Under the pieces are notes generated by a model that saw only the letters and a list, made by a program, of their open reading frames with translations, did no database searches and had not been told where the DNA came from. The translations under genes and the position numbers were made by a program. From positions 310,001 to 374,000 of the forward strand of contig JAAVVG010000017.1 in NCBI GenBank assembly GCA_012976225.1: a stretch of DNA of 64,000 nucleotides, in the 5' to 3' direction. The stretch comes from Golubevia sp. BC0850 (Eukaryota > Basidiomycota > Exobasidiomycetes > Golubeviales > Golubeviaceae). Shown piece by piece: positions 52,409 through 64,000 of the stretch; positions within the stretch are counted from its first letter, which is position 1; every line of letters begins with the position of its first letter.

Positions 52409-54942
52409 ATGTCAGACGAGAAGAAACGCTCTTCCACCTCGTCTGAGAACGCATCTCCTATTCATGAAAAGAAAGACTCTTCACTCAAATTGGATTCTAA
52501 TACTCAAGATGCAAAGTTGGAAAAGCAAGTCACTGATGAAGAAGCTGAGATTATCGCAAAGTTAGGTAAGTCAGAGATCTTTATGATGTTTGAATTCTTC
52601 GAAATGAATTATATCAGCAGCTCACCTTCCCTATTCTTCTCTGTTCATAGCCAACCCACTCAAGCAATTCTCCAGAGCCGAGGTCGCTCAGAGAGGTCGA
52701 GCTTTCGCTATCGAAGCAGGTTTAACAGACTTGGAAGAGACTTTCGCAAAAGCAGCTTTAGTGGCTCAGAATCCACTTCTATTCGAAAACATGCCAGAAC
52801 TCAACGACGAAGAGAAGGAAGTCTTTCGTAGAGAGACTACTCACAAGTGGCAGTATCCCAAGAAGCTATACATGCTAGTAATAGTATGTTCTCTATGTGC
52901 TGCAGTTCAAGGAATGGATCAATCGTGAGTGTTTGCTCTGTTTCTCGTCAACGCTAGAATGAGCACTGACTCTCTTACCTTCCGTCTCGCAGCGTCATCA
53001 ACGGAGCGAATCTTTTTTGGGCTGAACCTGATCAACTAGATGTCAGCAATCCTTGGCAAAAAGGAATCGTCAACGCTATTCCTTACTTCAGCTCAGCTTT
53101 GTTGGCGTCTTGGTTCACAGATCCGTGCAATCGTTACTTTGGAAGAAGAGGGACTCTTTTCATTTCTGTCGCCATTGCTTTCATTACCTGTTTGGGATCT
53201 GGTTTCGTTTAAACTTGGTATGAACTGTTTATCGTCAGATTGTTGCTTGGATTCGCCATCGGTGAGTAGATTGAGAGAGTGAGATTTGCTTCGTCTCCAA
53301 CTTCGTCTCACTCATCTTTCTCTCTACTTCTTTAGGTCCAAAATCTGCCACCACCCCAGTCTATGCTAGTGAATGTGCGCCTGCTGCGATCCGTGGGGGA
53401 TTAGTCATGCAATGGTGAGTTTGAACAGAGAGAAGAGCTCAAGAAGAGATGTTGACGAGACGCATTTTTTTCCGTCCGCTCATCCCACCCCTTCTTTCCT
53501 CCTTCTAGGCAACTTTGGACCGCCTTTGGAATCATGTTAGGATACGTAGCGGATCTAGGCTTCTACTATGTTGGAGATCGAAGCTTAGCTTGGAGATTGA
53601 TGCTGGGATCAGCTTTGATTCCAGCCATTCCAGTTTTATGCCTCCTCTTCTTCGTTCCAGAGTCACCACGTTGGTATCTGTCGAAGAATAAATACGCGGA
53701 TGCTTTCAATTCTATGAGACAATTAAGAAACGCCGACATCCAAGCGGCAAGAGATGTCTACTTGGCTGTCGAACTTCTCAGGGCTGAAGAAGAAGTCAAG
53801 TCAACTAAGATTAGACGTAATAGAATGATCGAACTCTTCTCGGTTCCTAGGAATAGAAAGGGAGTTATGGCTTCTAGTTTGGTCATGTTCATGCAGCAGT
53901 GAGTTTTCGAAACAGGGAGTGGGGCAAGAAAGACTTCTGACGACTGACACACTTTCTTCTTCTCTTCGCTCCTCTCTCTTTCTACTCTTCTTCCACTCTC
54001 TTTCTATTTCAGATTCTGCGGAATTAACGTCGTGAGTGTTTCGACCGAATGGAGGAACTAGGAAGGAAGATGGATGAGAGGGGACCACTGCAAATGATCT
54101 GACCTTTCTTCCCTCTATTTCTCCGCTACTCGCAGATTGCTTACTACAGTTCAACTATCTTCTCCGACACTGGAGCTTCGGATGCAGTCGCTTTAGGTGC
54201 TTCTTTGGCCTTTGGATTCCTCAACTTCGTCTTTGGCTTCCCAGCGGTTTGGACAATCGACACTTTCGGAAGGAGATCTCTTCTACTAGTCGGATACCCT
54301 CTGATGTCGATCTTCTTGTTCTGGACCGGATTCTCCTTTTGGATTCCTGAAGGAAGTGATGCAAGAATCGGAATGGTAGCAGTTGGAGTTTATCTTCATT
54401 GCATTGCCTATTCACCTACTTCAGGTGAGTTGCTTCAAACGAAAGATCTGAATTCCCACCTCATGTCTGACCCCTCCCTCTTCCTCTCTCTCTCTTCTTC
54501 CACTCTAGGTCCAGTCCCTTTTACCTATTCAGCCGAGTCATTCCCACTCTATCTCAGAGACATCGGAATGTCGTGGGCAGTCTCAGTCACTTGGTTCTTC
54601 AACGGAGTTCTCTCTCTCACTTTCCCAGCACTTCAAGAAGCTTTCACAAACCAAGGTGCTTTCTCTTGGTATGCAGCTTGGAATCTCTTTGGTCTAGTCG
54701 CGGTTTATCTTCTACTTCCAGAAACCAAAGGTCTCTCGCTAGAAGAATTAGAATCAGTCTTCTCGGTCTCCAATCGAACTCACGTCAAGTACATGATTAA
54801 CAAATTACCATACTACCTTCGCAAGATCTTCCTCAGAAGTAAGGAAGAATGGACTGGTGGACCACTTTATCATTTCGAGACGCTCACTGAAGAAGAGAGA
54901 AAGGCGAAAGGAAACTTTGCTGCCGTAGCTGTGGGACATTAG
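52409..54942 (+). CDS. MFS sugar/polyol transporter with an in-frame TAA
   Basis: Eight exons (52409-52565, 52651-52924, 52993-53261, 53336-53414, 53509-53898, a 19-nt microexon 54013-54031, 54136-54424 and 54509-54942) stay in phase over 637 codons. Family motifs are YFGRRGTLF (loop 2-3), PVYASECAPAAIRG, ESPRWYLSKNKY, FCGINVIAYYSSTIF, DTFGRRSLLLVG and the end PETKGLSLEELE. These place it in the sugar-porter family, as a plasma-membrane proton symporter or facilitator. Codon 217, in GSGFV-stop-TWYELFIVRLLLGF, is TAA (53210-53212), where relatives have a sense codon. Everything else is intact. Either this copy is a recently inactivated gene, or the base is an error, or the stop is suppressed. 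The 5' end encodes a long polar cytoplasmic N-terminus. Confidence 0.85.
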
Positions 54943-55519
54943 ACCGACTCCCCGTTTTCTACAGTCACTTTTCGCATGTATCGCATCTCTTTGCTGTAAA
55001 TCAGAATTGTTAACGAACTCACATCCTTCGAAATGAAACAACTGGTTTCTCTCATCTGCGGATCTGTGGCGAGTAGCTGCGAGCCGCGTCGTCGTTGGAC
55101 CAACACTACATCGAAGGGAGTGAGCTTCTGAATTGACTGGATTGTTGGAAGATTCTGTCTAATCTCGTCATTCAGCTCGCAACGTGGCGAGAGAATAGAG
55201 AATCCAGTGGAAAGTTGAGCCGGAGGTAGAACCAGGGACGGAGCACAAGAGTCTTGGATTTCTCTGCTCCACTCCTTCTCTTCCGACCTCTCCTTCAGAA
55301 TTTCTTCTATCTCTTCATCTAATCTTGGCAAAATCACCATAAAACTACTTAAGAAGATGATTTCTACACAGAATTTCAATCCTTCCCCCTAACATCAACC
55401 CAACTCGACCTTCTTCTATACTTCTTCTTCTCCTCTATAGAAAGTAAGAAGTAGCACTACTAATCTCTTATCTCTACTCAACTACTCAACACTCTAACCA
55501 ACCCTCTAACGCTCAAGCC
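54943..55519. other. Intergenic region upstream of the cation ATPase
   Basis: 577 bp. A CTATAGAAAG motif near 55434 and CT/AC-rich sequence precede the ATPase start. No gene seen. Confidence 0.4.
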
Positions 55520-58500
55520 ATGCCTCAAGACAAGTTCCCAAAGTCAGACACTGAGCTCACAAAGGCTGAGTTGAATTTACCTGAAGCTCAACCACTTCCA
55601 CCTTCAGCTGATGGATCCATCTCTAGAGAAGACGCTCTCTCAAACGCTTTCCTCTACTCTGCTACTCAAGTAACCACTGCTTTACAATCTCATCCAGATT
55701 CAGGTCTCTCTGAAAATGAGATCAAGAAAAGACTAGAAGAATTCGGTCCAAATCAGTTAGACGGGGGAGATGAGATCTCGAGACTCAAGATTCTCATCGC
55801 TCAAGTTGCTAACGCTATGACTTTGGGTGAGTTACAGCGATGTGGTATGAGTTAGAGATGTCGATTTTATTGCATGGGAATGAATAAGGTGGGGATCGGG
55901 CATAGATAGAGAGAAGCAGGTTGGTTGATAGCGTCATTCCTACTTTATTCACAAGGGAGTGACTGCGTTCAGAGCCAAAGCTATTCGCAAATACCAGACA
56001 AGGAGTGCATGTTCTTCTAGGATCATAGGAGCTGGCAAGCAATAAAGGGATCGCTTTAGAGAGAAAACTAACCCCTTGTCCCACCCCTTCTTTTCTCTCT
56101 CCTTTCAGTCCTGGTCCTTGCCATGGGAGTCAGTCTAGGAATAGGAAGCTGGATAGAAGGAGGAGTACTAGTCGGAGTCATATTAACCAACGTTTTGATC
56201 GTAAGTAGCAAGCACGATTGAGGATTCTGTACAGGGCTAGTTCTGAAGCTGACTTCTCTCACCTCTTCTTCTTCCTCACCTCTTTCAGGGATTCTTCCAA
56301 GAACTTTCGGCGGAGAAAACTATGAACTCTCTACGCTCTCTCGCATCTCCCACGGCCAAGGTCATTCGAGGAGGAACCTCTTCAAACGTTCCAGCTGGAG
56401 AAGTCGTTCCTGGAGACATCGTAGAATTGTCTACTGGTGACACAGTTCCGGCCGATCTAAGGCTTATCGACTCGATGAATCTAGAATGTGATGAAGCCTT
56501 GCTCACTGGTGAATCTTTACCAGTGAGTAAGGATCATGCTCTTGTCTTTGGAGACAAAGCCGATTCCTCTGACATAGGAGTTGGGGATCGCCTTAACATG
56601 GCTTATACTTCATCGGCTGTATCTAAAGGCAGAGCTACTGGAATCGTTGTTGGAACTGGAATGACTACCGAGGTGAGTTCAACTCTTTCCTTTCCTTCCT
56701 TTGGATTTCTTTCCCTAACCCTTCCCCACTTTCTCCTCCGTCCCACAGATCGGAAAGATTGCTGAAGCTCTACGTGGTGCTGCCAAGACCCAGAAGATCA
56801 GAGAAGTCAAACGTAATTCAGCTGGAAAGGCAGGTCCTCATCGTTACATTCAAGCTGGAGCTCTTTCAATCTGGGATCAAATCGCCAGTTTCTTAGGGTT
56901 GAGCAAAGGAACTCCCCTTCAACGAAAGTTATCCCAATTGGCTGTCGCCCTCTTCATTGTCGCTGTTCTCTTGTGAGTTTCTGCAGCTGAACGTGTAGTC
57001 GAGATATTGAAGGTTGCCGAACTCAATTTCTTTCGTCCCCTTTTCTTTTGTCCTTCCTTCTCCCCCCCCCACGCTCGTCCTCAGCGCCATCATCGTCTTC
57101 TTGAGTAACAATTTCAGTAATAAGGAGGTCATCATCTACGCCGTCGCGGTCGGTGGTGAGTACTTTCAATCAGATCCCTTCTAAAACACCCTTGGCTGAC
57201 GGAACTTCGACTCTTTCTTCTCGATCTTCCTCTCAGTCTCCATGATTCCAGCATCTCTTCCTGCTGTCTTGGTCGTCACTATGTCCGCAGGTTCGAAAGC
57301 CATGTCTAAACGTAACGTCGTAGTCAGAAAGGTGAGTCTTCTTACTTTGGGTCTAGACGTTAGAATGTCGGGTGGAGAATGAGAGTCCCAAAGACTTGGG
57401 GCTTTCGACGAGCTACCCGAGTCAACTGTTCTTAAAATGCTGACCACAGCTTCTCTACTCTCTCTAATGAAGATGCAAGCTCTTGAATCACTCGGATCAG
57501 TCACTAACATCTGTTCAGACAAGACTGGAACATTAACTCAAGGAAAGATGGTTCTAAAGCGAGCCTGGATTCCAGCTAGCGGTACCTACATCGTCTCAGA
57601 GACCAACGAACCTTTCAATCCAACCTTAGGAGAAGTCACAAGAGTCGACAATGAACCTCGTTCGAAGGATCAATCTCAAGATGAAGCTGAAGTGGTCACC
57701 GATGAGCAAGTTGGTGCCAGTAGAGTCAAGAACAACGCAGCTTTCATGAACTTTTTGAATGTCAGCTCTCTCTGCAATTTGGCCACTGTCTTCAAGGACA
57801 AGGAGACCGGCTGGGTGGGCCATGGTGATCCAACCGAGGTTGCGATTCAGACTTTCAGCAGCAGATTTGGATGGGCTAGAGGCTTCCTTACAAAAGGGTC
57901 TTCAGATGGAACTGAAGGAGCCAAGACAGGAGATGCCGCCTGGCTTCAGATCTCTGAGTGAGTAGTCTTTGGGGAAAGGGTTCGAGATTGGCCAAGTGTG
58001 GGGCCTGATTCTGACGTTCCCCCTTTCTCCTCCCCTTGCTCTCTTGTTTACTCTCTCCAGGTACCCTTTCGACTCTAGCGTCAAGCGTATGGCAGTCACC
58101 TATCGTGAGACCTCTACTGACAAGTGTAAGGCTATGATGAAGGGAGCTGTCGAGCGAGTCCTGGAGGCTTGTGTCAAAGCTCAAACTGCCGAAGGAGACG
58201 TCGAGTTTACCAAAGACTTTGAAGCTCAAATCTTAGAGAACATGGAAGCGTTAGCTTCTGGTGGACTTCGTGTTCTCGCTCTGGCTCATCGTGAAATCTC
58301 TGAAAGCGAAGCAAGTAACAAGGAAATTGAAAGAAAGGACGTGGAGTCCAACATGACTTTCTTAGGGCTGGTCGGGTGAGTGCTCTACGGATTGAGAAAT
58401 CAAGCTCAAGGGCCATATGCTCACTTTTTCTTTTGTTTCTTTCTGTGACAGTCTCTACGATCCACCCAGACCTGAATCGGAAGGCGCTGTCGCTCTCTGC

Positions 58501-60614
58501 AAGAAAGCTGGAATCAAGGTTCACATGTTGACTGGAGATCATCCAGGTACTGCTAACGCCGTGAGTCACTTTGACTGGTTTCGATTTTCTTGGTGAAGGA
58601 AAGTTGAAGAAAGTCATTAACACTTCCTCTCGTCTCGCGTTGTCTCCTGCTCCCAAATTCTAGATCGCTCGCCAAATCGGAATCCTTCCTCGCAACACCG
58701 CTAATTACTCGAAGCTGGAGAAGGACGCTCTAGCCATGACTGCTGCTCAATTCGACGCTCTCTCAGATGAACAAGTCGACGCTTTACCTCAACTACCTCT
58801 CGTTATTGCTCGTTGTGCTCCATCTACCAAAGTCAGAATGATCGAAGCTCTTCGTCGTAGAGGTCGCTACTGTGCTATGACTGGAGGTAAGTCGTTTTGA
58901 ATTGTTTCGATTTTCCTGGTGAAGGAAAGTTGAAGCAAGTAACTAACGCTTCCTCTCGGCCCGCCTTATCTCCTGTTCCCAACTGTTTTAGACGGAGTCA
59001 ACGATGCTCCTTCACTCAAGTTGGCTGATGTGGGGATTGCGATGGGTTTGGCAGGTGAGTTTCTCCATTAATTGTCTGTCAATATTCTTAGAAGAATGAG
59101 ACTTGGATGAGAGAGTGGAAGTGAGGGTGGTTTCTTGGGAGTTCTCATCTCTCAAGCACACCTTTTCGATCTTAACCTTCCGTTCTCACTCGCTCACACC
59201 GTTCTCCCTTCCCAAAACAGGTTCTGACGTAGCAAAGGACGCCTCAGACATCGTTTTAGCTGATGACCGATTCTCATCAATCGGAAATGGAATCGAAGAA
59301 GGCCGACGAATGTTCAACAACATCATCGCTCTCACCACCCATCTTTTATCTCAAAACATCGCTCAAGCTTCTGTCTTATTGATTGGTCTCGCTTTCAAAG
59401 ATGTGGACGGACTCTCTGTATTCCCACTTTCTCCAGTAGCTATTCTATACGGTGAGTGAAGAAGGTTGAAAGGGAAGAAGGAATCACAACGATAGGTCGA
59501 ATTTAGCTTTAAGCACTTTGAGACTGACTTCCTTTTGTCTCTCACCTCACCTTCCCGATTTTTCCATCTACTAGTCGTAATGGTCGCCTCTGGAGGTCCA
59601 TCTATTGGTCTGGGAATGCAGAAGGTAGCTCCAGACGCTATGCTTCAACCTCCAGCCAACTTGAAGTGAGTGGAGCGACAAAGGTACGACATGCCTGATG
59701 TAGATGATCTCTATCTAACCTCTCGCCCTCTTTCCATCACAGGTACGGTGTCTTTCAACCAGCGGCCGTTGTTGACATCTTCGCTTATGGGATATTGATG
59801 GCTGCTCTCTGCCTCGCCAATTTCACTTTGATCATGTTTGTGAGTAGTCGTGAAGTCTGCTTTCACTCGCTCTCAAACTCTTCCTAGCTCTTTTCCTGAC
59901 AATCCTAACTCTTTCCTCTTCTACAGGGATTCGGTAGTGGCGATCTTGGTGTCGATTGTAACTCAGACTACTCTGAAAGATGCTCAGAAGTTTTCAGGTG
60001 AGTTGCTCTCTCGTGTCGACTATCGGATCTTCGTTCTGGTTCTGACCACCTGGCTTTTTCTGCTATCCTCCTTTCCCGCAGAGCTCGTTCTGCTACTTTT
60101 ACCGCACTAGTATGGTTCAGTTTGATCTTGGCTTTCGAGTTATGTCACAGAGAGAGAAGTTTCTTCGACAGGGAAGTCATGAGAAAAGCCTATCAAAATA
60201 AGACACTCTTCTGGATCAACGTCTTCGGTCTAGTCTCAGTCTTCCCTATTGCCTATATTCCTGGGCTCAATGACGTTGTCTTCTTATCGAAGTGAGTTTC
60301 CCTCGTCACCCGATCTCTCTTCCTTCCTTTACTCATCTTCCCACCCATTCCATTTTCGTTTCTTTTCCAGGGGCTTCTCTTGGGAATGGGCCATCGTCTT
60401 GATCACTACTCTCCTCTTCGTCGCCGGATGTGAAGGTTACAAATGGGTCAAGAGAATTCATCTCCGTCGCAGTAGACCTGATTTGGCTGCTCAAGTTGAC
60501 GAAGAGAACGCAATTGGATCTGAAGAGCCTGGATCAACCAACGATAGTTCAAGTGCCAAGGAGAAGAAAGAGATCTCTAGAAGTACAACCGAGAATGAGA
60601 AGGTAGCTGCTTAG
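55520..60614 (+). CDS. ENA1: ENA-type (type IID) P-type Na+/K+ efflux ATPase
   Basis: Seventeen exons from ATG 55520 to TAG 60614. The cytoplasmic N-domain [20 protein letters not shown] is of the cation-ATPase N type. The actuator motif is [14 protein letters not shown]. The fourth helix reads [15 protein letters not shown], and the phosphorylation site is [14 protein letters not shown]. The nucleotide domain carries [13 protein letters not shown] and [17 protein letters not shown], and the hinge is [18 protein letters not shown]. The later helices end with [20 protein letters not shown] and an acidic/Ser-rich tail. SMIPxSL in helix 4 is the ENA pattern rather than the PMR1, PMC1 or PMA1 one. 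These pumps extrude Na+ or K+ at high salt or alkaline pH. Introns 9 and 10 (58561-58663, 58887-58991) are near-copies of each other. No interruption is seen. Confidence 0.93.
58561..58663 (+). repeat. ENA intron copy 1
   Basis: 103-nt intron that aligns along its whole length with the next intron (58887-58991), with roughly 15 substitutions and a 2-nt gap near the acceptor. A shared core is GTTTCGATTTT, then TGGTGAAGGAAAGTTGAAG. The flanking exons are not similar, so the similarity stops at the splice sites. Confidence 0.85.
58887..58991 (+). repeat. ENA intron copy 2
   Basis: 105-nt intron, partner of 58561-58663, separated from it by a 223-nt exon. It contains a CTAAC branch-like motif, whereas copy 1 has ATTAAC at the same position. 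Confidence 0.85.
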
Positions 60615-60981
60615 ATTAGATGCAGAATCGACTCCTTCCCCCTCCACAATCTTAAACGTCACCCTCGATTCTATGTCCAGTCCCTCTTTCTCGTCTCTTT
60701 GTATTCTTTCACTTTCGCATCCGTCCATTGCTCTTTGCCATCGTTCCGTCGCGCTTTCCTATTGCATTTGTCTTCCTATAAGACTTTCCCGTCACTGTTC
60801 ATCGTTCATCTCAAACCCAAAATCTTACAAAAAAAAAAGTTTCCACATTTCACGTTGTACTCATGAAAAGCATTTTCTCAATCAATAGAGCCTCTGAACA
60901 AACGCTTGAAAATGGTCTTGATTCTCGCGTCTTCACGACGTGACCCGTCTCTTCTTTCCACCCAAACTTCACCATCAAAAG
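60615..60981. other. Intergenic region between tandem genes
   Basis: 367 bp, with T/C-rich sequence after the ATPase and an A-run at 60829-60838. No feature beyond a likely polyadenylation and promoter zone. Confidence 0.4.
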
Positions 60982-63465
60982 ATGGACTTCACAGAAGCAT
61001 ACCGACATTCCAACGCGGACTCAATCATCTTTTCACCATCTTCTACCTTTTTCACTTGCCTAGCAGGCAGTTCTCCTTCTTCTCTCCTCCTTCGCACTTC
61101 CTCAAAGTTCCACCTCGTTCGTTCTTGGGAGTTTGATCCCCAAGACAAGGTCTCCTCCATCGAATGGTCTGCAGATGGCCAGTACCTTCTATTAGTATCT
61201 TCTATCAGTGGTACTATCTATGTCCTGTACCCTTCTCAAAGACCAGTCGAAGCAGCAGCGAATGGAGAAGAGGAGGACGCAGATGGGAAAGGATGGAGTG
61301 CTAAACTTATGGCTGGAGCTGAAGGTCTGAGTAGCGCGACTTGGTTACCTAGAACTGGACCTCCTACAGTTTTACAATTCGCGCTGGACGATGTGAGTAC
61401 GAAGAGGTAGCGTTAAGTGGAAAGCATTACTTCGATAACTGATCTTTCTCTTCTTCTCTTCTGAAAGGTTCGAGCAACAGCCACGAACCTCCATGATCAA
61501 TCTATCACGGTTCTATCTAATCCGAAAGCATCAAAGAGTAGGTTTCTTGCTCATTTTGATGCCATGTCAGACGCATTCCAAGCCTCAATCTCTGAATGAA
61601 AACCTTCTTCATTTACAGTCTTTCCCATGCCAGGTCGACCATCTCATTTCGCCATGCTAGAGAGACAATCAGCCAAAGATTACATTGGGATCTACTCTTA
61701 CACAAGTCAAAGCTCAGCCAGGGCCGGTTCGACGGGGAATCTGAACCTTGAAAGAGTCAGTAGCAGTCTCTCGATCCTTATCCTTTACTCTGAGCTGATG
61801 CCCGCTTCTTCTCATCTTTCAAAAAGTCATTTCCGATACCAACAAATGATTCGATCGATCTTTCGTGGTCTCCAGATGGCATGTTCATTGCTGTTTGGGA
61901 GAAGTCTTTAGAGGTGAGTCGTGGGCGATTTCTCTCCCGCCATACGATGTAAGTCTGACTTCTTTCCCATTCTAATACTTGAATGCAGTACAAGCTTCAT
62001 ATTTTGACACCTTTGGGTCATTTGAGGTCCACCTTCATGATAGAATCTAATTCAAGCTCAGACCCTATTACCCTCGCACCTCATCTTCGACCAACCGAAG
62101 TCGAATCACCTAAAGTAACCAAGAAGAAGAAAGATGAAGATGAACTGACGGTAGCTGGAGGTGGTCTGGGTATCAGATCAGTCAGTTGGAATCCAAGTGG
62201 AAGCTTGTTGGCCGTTGGAGGGTACGACGATAAGGTGAGTCAAGAGCAAAGAGCGAGTACTTCATCTCTCGGAGATTGGCATTTTCTGAACATCCCTCCT
62301 TCATATCAGGTTCGGATCTTGGAAAACAATGAGTGGACAGAAGCTGCTACTCTGGACCTTTCAAAACGAACAATTCCACCTTACGCCCCTTCTAACGAGG
62401 AAGCGTCTTTTGGAGAGCTGGTGAGTCTCTCTCAAAGACATTGCCTGGTCTCTAACACAAACTGACCCAAATTTTATCTCATTCTATTAATCCATCACAG
62501 AAAGCTTGGAGTGAACCTCGGAACTTCTTGGTCGAGACTAACGCTAGAGGAATCGTGACCTGTGAGTGAAGCGTTCCGTAACCGATTCTGTATAAGGAGA
62601 ATACAAAACCGGTCTCGGAGGGAGAAATAGAGAAAGCTTACTCATGGACACTGTCATCTATGGTCTCGAGTAGGGCTTCATTGGGCTCATGAGGCTGTTG
62701 GACCTCCGGAAGCGATTGTGACTCGTTGCGGACTGCTGATTATTCTTTCTCATGTACGACGACGCTCTCAGACAACGAAAGTACTCTTCCAGTGTCTCCT
62801 GCCTTTGTCAAAGCTACCGCAGACGCTTCCAAACCGAATCCAAAGATGGGAGTCTCTCAGATGGCTTGGAACGAACAAGGGACGCTTTTGGCTAGTCGTT
62901 CAGGTGAGTGAGAATTCTCCGTGTCTTTCTTCCCTGCCTTCCATCTGCAATAGTACTACTGACCAACTTCTTCTCATCTCGGAAATAAATTCAGAGAGCA
63001 TGCCAACGACGGTGTTCATTCATGCCTTCGTTGCTTCAAATCCGACGACTGGAGACACAACACCTCGACCCTATCTTTTAGCCATCCTAACTCAAGTCTA
63101 TCCGGTTCAGAGTCTCGCGTGGAAACCAGGTCAACTATCACTATCAAGGTTGGCTGTCTGTTGTGGAACCTCAGCTGTCTATCTGTGGGAACTTTTCGAA
63201 GGGTTGTCCCCGGAGAATTCTGCCTCGAGCGTTGGAGCTTATCAGCATCAGCAGCTGGCTGAAGCAGTCTCCGTTCCGAACGGTGAGTTGATGTTGAGGA
63301 AATGTGAATCAGTGGCATTGTTATTGACTCGACCATCTTGTTCTTCTTGCAGAGGGATTCATAGCAAACTCGCTGAAGTGGTCTCCAGATGGAAGTAAGC
63401 TGATTTTGATTGGGCCAGAGAGTTTTTGTTGTGCGACAGAGGAAGAAGTTTCTATGAAAGTGTAA
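60982..63465 (+). CDS. WD40-repeat protein of the WRAP73/WDR8 family
   Basis: The ATG at 60982 gives MDFTEAYRHSNADSIIFSPS, matching the family's start (M-x-F-[ST]-E-x-[FY]). Repeats follow: KVSSIEWSADGQYLLLVSSI, LSWSPDGMFIAVWE, IRSVSWNPSGSLLAVGGYDD, NPKMGVSQMAWNEQGTLLAS, VQSLAWKPGQLSLSRLAVCC, then GTSAVYLWELFEG and NSLKWSPDGSKLILIG, ending ESFCCATEEEVSMKV. The link between repeats has the human-like ANPKxGI context. WRAP73/Wdr8 acts at centrosomes or spindle pole bodies; in fission yeast Wdr8 partners Msd1 to anchor spindle microtubules. About nine short exons are present. The joins around 62560-62720 are uncertain because of competing acceptors. No break is seen otherwise. Confidence 0.82.
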
Positions 63466-63724
63466 TAGCATTTCTTTTTTGAATTGTTGAACCTTTACTA
63501 CATGACCACATAGATGAACCATCGCATCGGGCAGCTGGGCAGGGTCCATGCTTAGCGCGACGGAAGAAGAAAGGATTTGGATCTGGAGAGATTTTCTTGA
63601 TCCAACCACCTGGATGATTAATCTTCTTCTTCTTTCTTCTTCTTGTTGATCCATTTCCTTTCATTCCTACTTCTTTTGATCTTTCAACTCTACTGTTGAT
63701 CCATCCATCAAGTATCCATTCAAG

Positions 63725-64000
63725 ATGAATCCATCAGGAGAACCGCCAGTTACCTCCACTCCAAATGCAGATCCGTCTCTTGAATCATCCACTGCCTCTT
63801 CCTCTCCTCAAATGGAATTGAAAGCAGGACCAATGCTCAGATATGATACAGTAACAGAGGATAAAGTTTGGCATGGTTTCTGTTTAATCGTAGTCGAAGA
63901 TGTTCAAGGCCAAGATTCAGCTCCAACTTTAACTTATTCTTCAAATCTCAAAGCCAACTCAACCAAGCTGTATCAATTCAAAGATACAGAAGCATCTTTC
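63725..64000 (+). CDS. 5' part of a possible PhoD-like phosphatase domain protein
   Basis: The ATG at 63725 begins MNPSGEPPVTSTPNADPSLE and the frame is open to the window edge. After a Ser/Pro-rich start comes GPMLRYDTVTEDKVWHGFCL followed by IVVEDVQGQD. The G-P-x-L-R-Y ... W-x-G-x-x-L-I-V pattern resembles the N-terminal beta-sandwich of fungal PhoD-like phosphatase proteins. The catalytic part would lie outside the window. The assignment is tentative. Confidence 0.5.
   Translation, partial: MNPSGEPPVTSTPNADPSLESSTASSSPQMELKAGPMLRYDTVTEDKVWHGFCLIVVEDVQGQDSAPTLTYSSNLKANSTKLYQFKDTEASF

Noticed and set aside
3332-53212. Reassigned stop codons (alternative genetic code) from the TGA and TAA cases
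   Set aside because: Many other genes in the window end normally with TAA, TAG or TGA. The two cases involve different stops and have simpler explanations.

Overview
The window is nuclear DNA of a fungus, most likely a basidiomycete and plausibly from Pucciniomycotina. Genes are dense and sit on both strands, with many short GT-AG introns (roughly 70-280 bp), pyrimidine-rich 5' regions and moderate GC. The assignment rests on gene architecture and recognisable fungal families (type IID P-ATPase, PCP1-type rhomboid, MOD5 with a C-terminal zinc finger). No species is claimed. Splice sites were placed by eye using reading frame, GTRAGT donors and YAG acceptors. Where I give a protein length, the exons sum to a whole number of codons.

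Left part (1-23 kb): the 3' end of an unrecognised gene, an F-box protein, an unknown basic protein with an in-frame TGA, a multi-pass membrane protein, a stand-alone Cyp33-like RRM protein, a retroelement fossil, a leukotriene-A4-hydrolase-type aminopeptidase followed at once by a MOD5-type tRNA dimethylallyltransferase, an alpha/beta hydrolase, a low-complexity protein, an arylamine N-acetyltransferase and a BTB-domain protein.

Middle part (23-40 kb): two 2,132-bp arms in inverted orientation (23179-25310 and 38184-40315) flank 12,873 bp of single-copy DNA. Their coordinates pair with a constant sum (63494), so there is no length difference between them, and every stretch compared was identical. 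Each arm carries the same small genes. The enclosed segment holds a two-RRM RNA-binding protein, a divergent pair of probable mitochondrial membrane proteins (OCIA-like and a PCP1/PARL rhomboid protease) and three paralogous secreted proteins. Recombination between the arms would invert the whole block without cutting any recognised gene.

Right part (40-64 kb): the 75-kDa complex I subunit, a very long Ser-rich RING-H2 protein, a membrane-anchored esterase, a second F-box protein, a sugar-transporter-like MFS gene with an in-frame TAA, a 17-exon ENA-type cation ATPase with two near-duplicate introns, a WRAP73-type WD40 protein and the 5' end of a possible PhoD-like phosphatase.

The most interesting signals are: (1) two alternative 3' splice sites at the end of the aminopeptidase gene, one giving a stop and the other an in-frame fusion to the tRNA-modifying enzyme; (2) the long inverted-repeat-flanked block; (3) duplicated introns in the ENA gene.
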